The notes under the pieces are model-generated. The model had not been told where the DNA came from. It saw only the letters and a list, made by a program, of their open reading frames with translations, and searched no databases. The translations under genes and the position numbers were made by a program. Shown here piece by piece: positions 13,807 through 16,139 of a DNA stretch of 16,139 nt. This DNA is from Mollicutes bacterium (GTDB taxonomy: Bacteria > Bacillota_I > Bacilli_A > Izemoplasmatales > Izemoplasmataceae). How positions within the stretch are numbered: the first letter of the stretch is position 1; every line of letters begins with the position of its first letter. The DNA is taken from positions 1 to 16,139 of the forward strand of contig PWKX01000151.1 of NCBI GenBank assembly GCA_003559585.1. Reading direction: 5' to 3'.

Positions 13807-14964
13807 TTATGTGTGATTAAAAAAACTTGTTTTAATCACTGAATGATCTATCATGAAGGGCAGTCCTTTGATGTATACATCTTGTAACGTCCAGTTTTGA
13901 TCAAATATCAATAAATCTGCATCATACCCTGCTTTAATGATGCCTTTTTTGGGTAGATTAAATACCTTTGCCGGGTTTAGTGTAAAAGGTTTTAAGACAG
14001 TACTAAAAGGCAGCTTGTTTGATTTCAGTAACGTTGTTAAAGCAGCTAGCATACTTGATACCGAACCCACCCCCATGTGGGTTAATACTCCTTGGTCGTT
14101 AAAGTTTGGTAGTGAGCCTTGTCCGTCTGATGAGACGGTAATTAAATCACTGTCAACACCTGCCTGAATCGCTTTAGGTATTAACGTTTCTACGGTTAAA
14201 GCAGGATCACTTACCGTGGAAGTGGTTAAATCAATTGGCGCCTTATATTTTTTGCTAAAGGCCATACACTCTTCAAACAGTTCAATCGATCGATTGACAT
14301 GGGTTGGCAAGACTTTTTGTGCAGGCACATCGCTTATCTTTAGCATATCATAAATGGGCTTTAGTTTTGTATCTGATGCCCCAACGTGCATCACAAGCAC
14401 ACCGCCTTTATTAGAAAGCAAACCACCGACATGAACCCCGCTTAGCAACGCCGCAAGCGCTTGGGCTGTAGGGGCGTTAGAGCGGTGATCACTGATGGCG
14501 ACTTCACCAGCACCAACAACTTCTTCAATGAGCATCATATCGCGTTCTATTGAACCGGTTAATGTTTTAAGTGGCATTTGATAAGAACCACTGAGTGCGT
14601 AGGCTGAGAATCCTTCAGCTTTCAGTGCTTTTGTTTTGGCGATTAGCGCATCTAAATCTCTAGAAAACCCATCTGTCCCAAGTAACCCTATTACCGAGGT
14701 GATGCCTGCTTTCACTAATGATTCTAAAGTGATTTCTGGTGTTCTCGATATTGGTCCTTGTTCACCGCCTCCTCCAAGCACATGTACATGCGTATCGATG
14801 ATACCTGGTGTCATGAAGTAACCTGTCTTATCCTTAATGTCAACATCTAAGGGTATCTCATCGATATAATCGGCAATCTTAAGAATTTTAGTGCCACTCA
14901 TTAACACATCTTTTTTACCCATATCTAAAGGCGATAGCACATGGATGTTTTTAATTAAGATCAT
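13807..14964 (-). CDS. iadA: Isoaspartyl dipeptidase (beta-aspartyl peptidase), amidohydrolase family
   Basis: This enzyme cleaves beta-aspartyl dipeptides left by breakdown of damaged proteins. The product has 385 residues, close to E. coli IadA (390). Aligned by motif, metal ligands are H59 and H61 (IIDTHVHVLGGGGEQGP), H193 (VMHVGASD), H222 (LPTHVNR) and D280 (SSDGQGSLP). Substrate residues Y128, R161 (SDHRS), R225 and S284 are also kept. The bridging carboxylated Lys of E. coli (K162) is replaced here by E154 (GAGEVAISDHRS), codon GAA at 14503-14505. The start overlaps the upstream lyase gene by 14 bases, with AAAGGAG 9 bases before the ATG. With Glu bridging the metals the enzyme may still work, as Glu does this in some other amidohydrolases. 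Confidence 0.92.
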   Translation of the reverse strand: MILIKNIHVLSPLDMGKKDVLMSGTKILKIADYIDEIPLDVDIKDKTGYFMTPGIIDTHVHVLGGGGEQGPISRTPEITLESLVKAGITSVIGLLGTDGFSRDLDALIAKTKALKAEGFSAYALSGSYQMPLKTLTGSIERDMMLIEEVVGAGEVAISDHRSNAPTAQALAALLSGVHVGGLLSNKGGVLVMHVGASDTKLKPIYDMLKISDVPAQKVLPTHVNRSIELFEECMAFSKKYKAPIDLTTSTVSDPALTVETLIPKAIQAGVDSDLITVSSDGQGSLPNFNDQGVLTHMGVGSVSSMLAALTTLLKSNKLPFSTVLKPFTLNPAKVFNLPKKGIIKAGYDADLLIFDQNWTLQDVYIKGLPFMIDHSVIKTSFFNHT

Positions 14965-16139
14965 CTTGAGGCGCTCCTTTATATTGTTTTAAAAACCTTA
15001 TCATCCGTTTCATACCTGCCTTAGTTTGTGCGGTTGAACACGCTAAATTTAAACGAACAAACCCTTCACCACCAGGGCCAAACTGTTCACCAGGCGCAAC
15101 CATCATGTTTTCTTGCTTAAACAATTGACAGGTAAACGTCTCGCCACTCATGTTGTAATCAGACACATCCACCCACAACAAATAGGTGCCTTCAGGTTTT
15201 ATGATTTTTAAACCTTCACATTCACCGAGCATATCAATGGCCAATTTGTGATTCGCCTCAACGTGTATGTTTTGAGCATCGACCCAGTCATCGCAGGCTG
15301 TATAGGCTGTTTTGATTGCTTCTAAGGCAAAAAGGTTTAACCCACTTTGGAAACTGCCCTCATGATAGGCTTTAAAGGATTGTCTTAATTTATGATTACG
15401 AATAATCAGATGCGCACTTTTTAACCCAGCCAAATTAAATGTTTTACTTGGAGCACTCACAACAACCATTTTATCGTCTTTCATCCAATGGTGTGCGATT
15501 GAATAAAAGCGGTGTTGAGCGCTGATCAAATCTGCATGGATATCATCACTGATTAAAAGAACATCATATTGCCTGGTTAAACGCATCAATGTTAAAATTT
15601 CATCTTGTGTCCATACCCGGCCAACTGGGTTGTGGGGATTACAAAAAATCATAGTCTTAACACCCTGTTTAAAAGCGGTTTCTAAACCATCAAAATCAAT
15701 GGTATACCCTTTATCATTTTTAACCAAAGGGTTGTTATAGACAATCCGTTGAGATTTTTCAATCAACGGTTTAAACACATGGTAAACCGGCGGTTGTATT
15801 AACACCTTATCCCCAACATCAGTAAAGATGTGAATCAGTGAACTAATGGCATTTAACACTTTAGAAGCCGATAAGACCCAATGTGATTGTATTGTGACAT
15901 CATAGCGTCTTAAAAACCATGCCTTAACGATGTTGGCATACTCATCCCCTAGATGCGTATAGCCATATGCGCCGTGTTCAACACGCTTAGCCAATCGTTT
16001 TTTAATGGCTGGAGCGGTCTCATAATCAGAATCAGCAACTGAAAATACCAAGGCATCTTCTGGATGGGTGCTTTTTTTAAGCGCTCTGTCCCATTTAGCG
16101 CTATTGGTGTTTTGTCTATTGATCGTTTCAAATCTTTGC
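14951..16139 (-). CDS. MalY/PatB-type PLP-dependent C-S lyase (aminotransferase fold), 5' end outside window
   Basis: The reading frame is open to the right edge, giving 395 visible residues; the true start lies beyond it. The visible beginning (FETINRQNTNSAKWDRALKK) matches the N-terminal arm of this family, so the TTG at 16051 is not the start. Fold-type I landmarks follow: VFSVADSDYETAPAI, GAYGYTHLGDEY, MIFCNPHNPVGRVWT, ISDDIHADLI, and the PLP lysine in SAPSKTFNLAGLKS (visible residue 232), then FVRLNLACS with the carboxylate-binding Arg. Family members split cystathionine or cysteine to pyruvate, ammonia and a thiol, or act as aminotransferases; which one applies cannot be seen. It is followed by iadA with a 14-base overlap. 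Confidence 0.88.
   Translation of the reverse strand, partial: QRFETINRQNTNSAKWDRALKKSTHPEDALVFSVADSDYETAPAIKKRLAKRVEHGAYGYTHLGDEYANIVKAWFLRRYDVTIQSHWVLSASKVLNAISSLIHIFTDVGDKVLIQPPVYHVFKPLIEKSQRIVYNNPLVKNDKGYTIDFDGLETAFKQGVKTMIFCNPHNPVGRVWTQDEILTLMRLTRQYDVLLISDDIHADLISAQHRFYSIAHHWMKDDKMVVVSAPSKTFNLAGLKSAHLIIRNHKLRQSFKAYHEGSFQSGLNLFALEAIKTAYTACDDWVDAQNIHVEANHKLAIDMLGECEGLKIIKPEGTYLLWVDVSDYNMSGETFTCQLFKQENMMVAPGEQFGPGGEGFVRLNLACSTAQTKAGMKRMIRFLKQYKGAPQDDLN

Noticed and set aside
16049..16051. TTG as the start of the PLP-dependent lyase gene.
   Set aside because: The frame continues upstream to the window edge with 29 residues that match the family's N-terminal arm, so the gene is cut by the window.
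15949..16131. A 60-codon minus-strand frame in another phase at the right edge.
   Set aside because: It lies within the lyase gene in a different frame and has no family resemblance or ribosome site.

Overview
This AT-rich window carries every recognisable gene on the minus strand, so transcription runs from right to left. UGA is a stop: gguA and araA both end in TGA, araA within an ATGA overlap with araD, and the tryptophan codons checked are TGG. AT richness, strong GGAGG-type ribosome sites and short T-tailed hairpin terminators suggest a low-GC Bacillota or Mollicutes genome. A standard-code lineage such as Acholeplasma or an uncultured relative is my inference, with low certainty.

Right end (12766-16139): a compact operon of a MalY/PatB-type PLP C-S lyase (5' end outside the window), an isoaspartyl dipeptidase (iadA) with Glu where the Escherichia coli enzyme has a carboxylated Lys, and a DUF2804 protein of unknown role.

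Intergenic stretch (11790-12765, about 975 bases): no convincing protein gene, but the most interesting part of the window. Its right half holds two tandem, apparently paralogous RNA-like units. Each has a sigma-A-type promoter, a long closing helix kept by G-U wobbles, repeated UCCC/UCCCC motifs and its own intrinsic terminator. Its left half is the control region of the arabinose operon: a promoter with an 11-bp palindromic operator inside its spacer, a second operator 31 bp upstream, two cre-like sites, and an additional operator-like copy farther upstream.

Centre (3987-11789): an L-arabinose operon, araB-araA-araD followed by a ChvE/GguA/GguB-type sugar ABC importer (lipoprotein, double ATPase, permease). 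The importer would bring the sugar in and AraA, AraB and AraD would convert it to D-xylulose 5-phosphate. A stem-loop after the lipoprotein gene could set its expression above that of the ATPase and permease. A 13-bp-stem terminator ends the operon.

Left (343-3907): two tandem paralogous LacI/EbgR-like repressors, an aldo/keto reductase and a small two-helix membrane protein. The first repressor has its own promoter, containing the same palindrome as the araB promoter, so it is the best candidate for the arabinose regulator, acting also on itself. A terminator then separates this operon from a partial GNAT-like acetyltransferase at the left edge.
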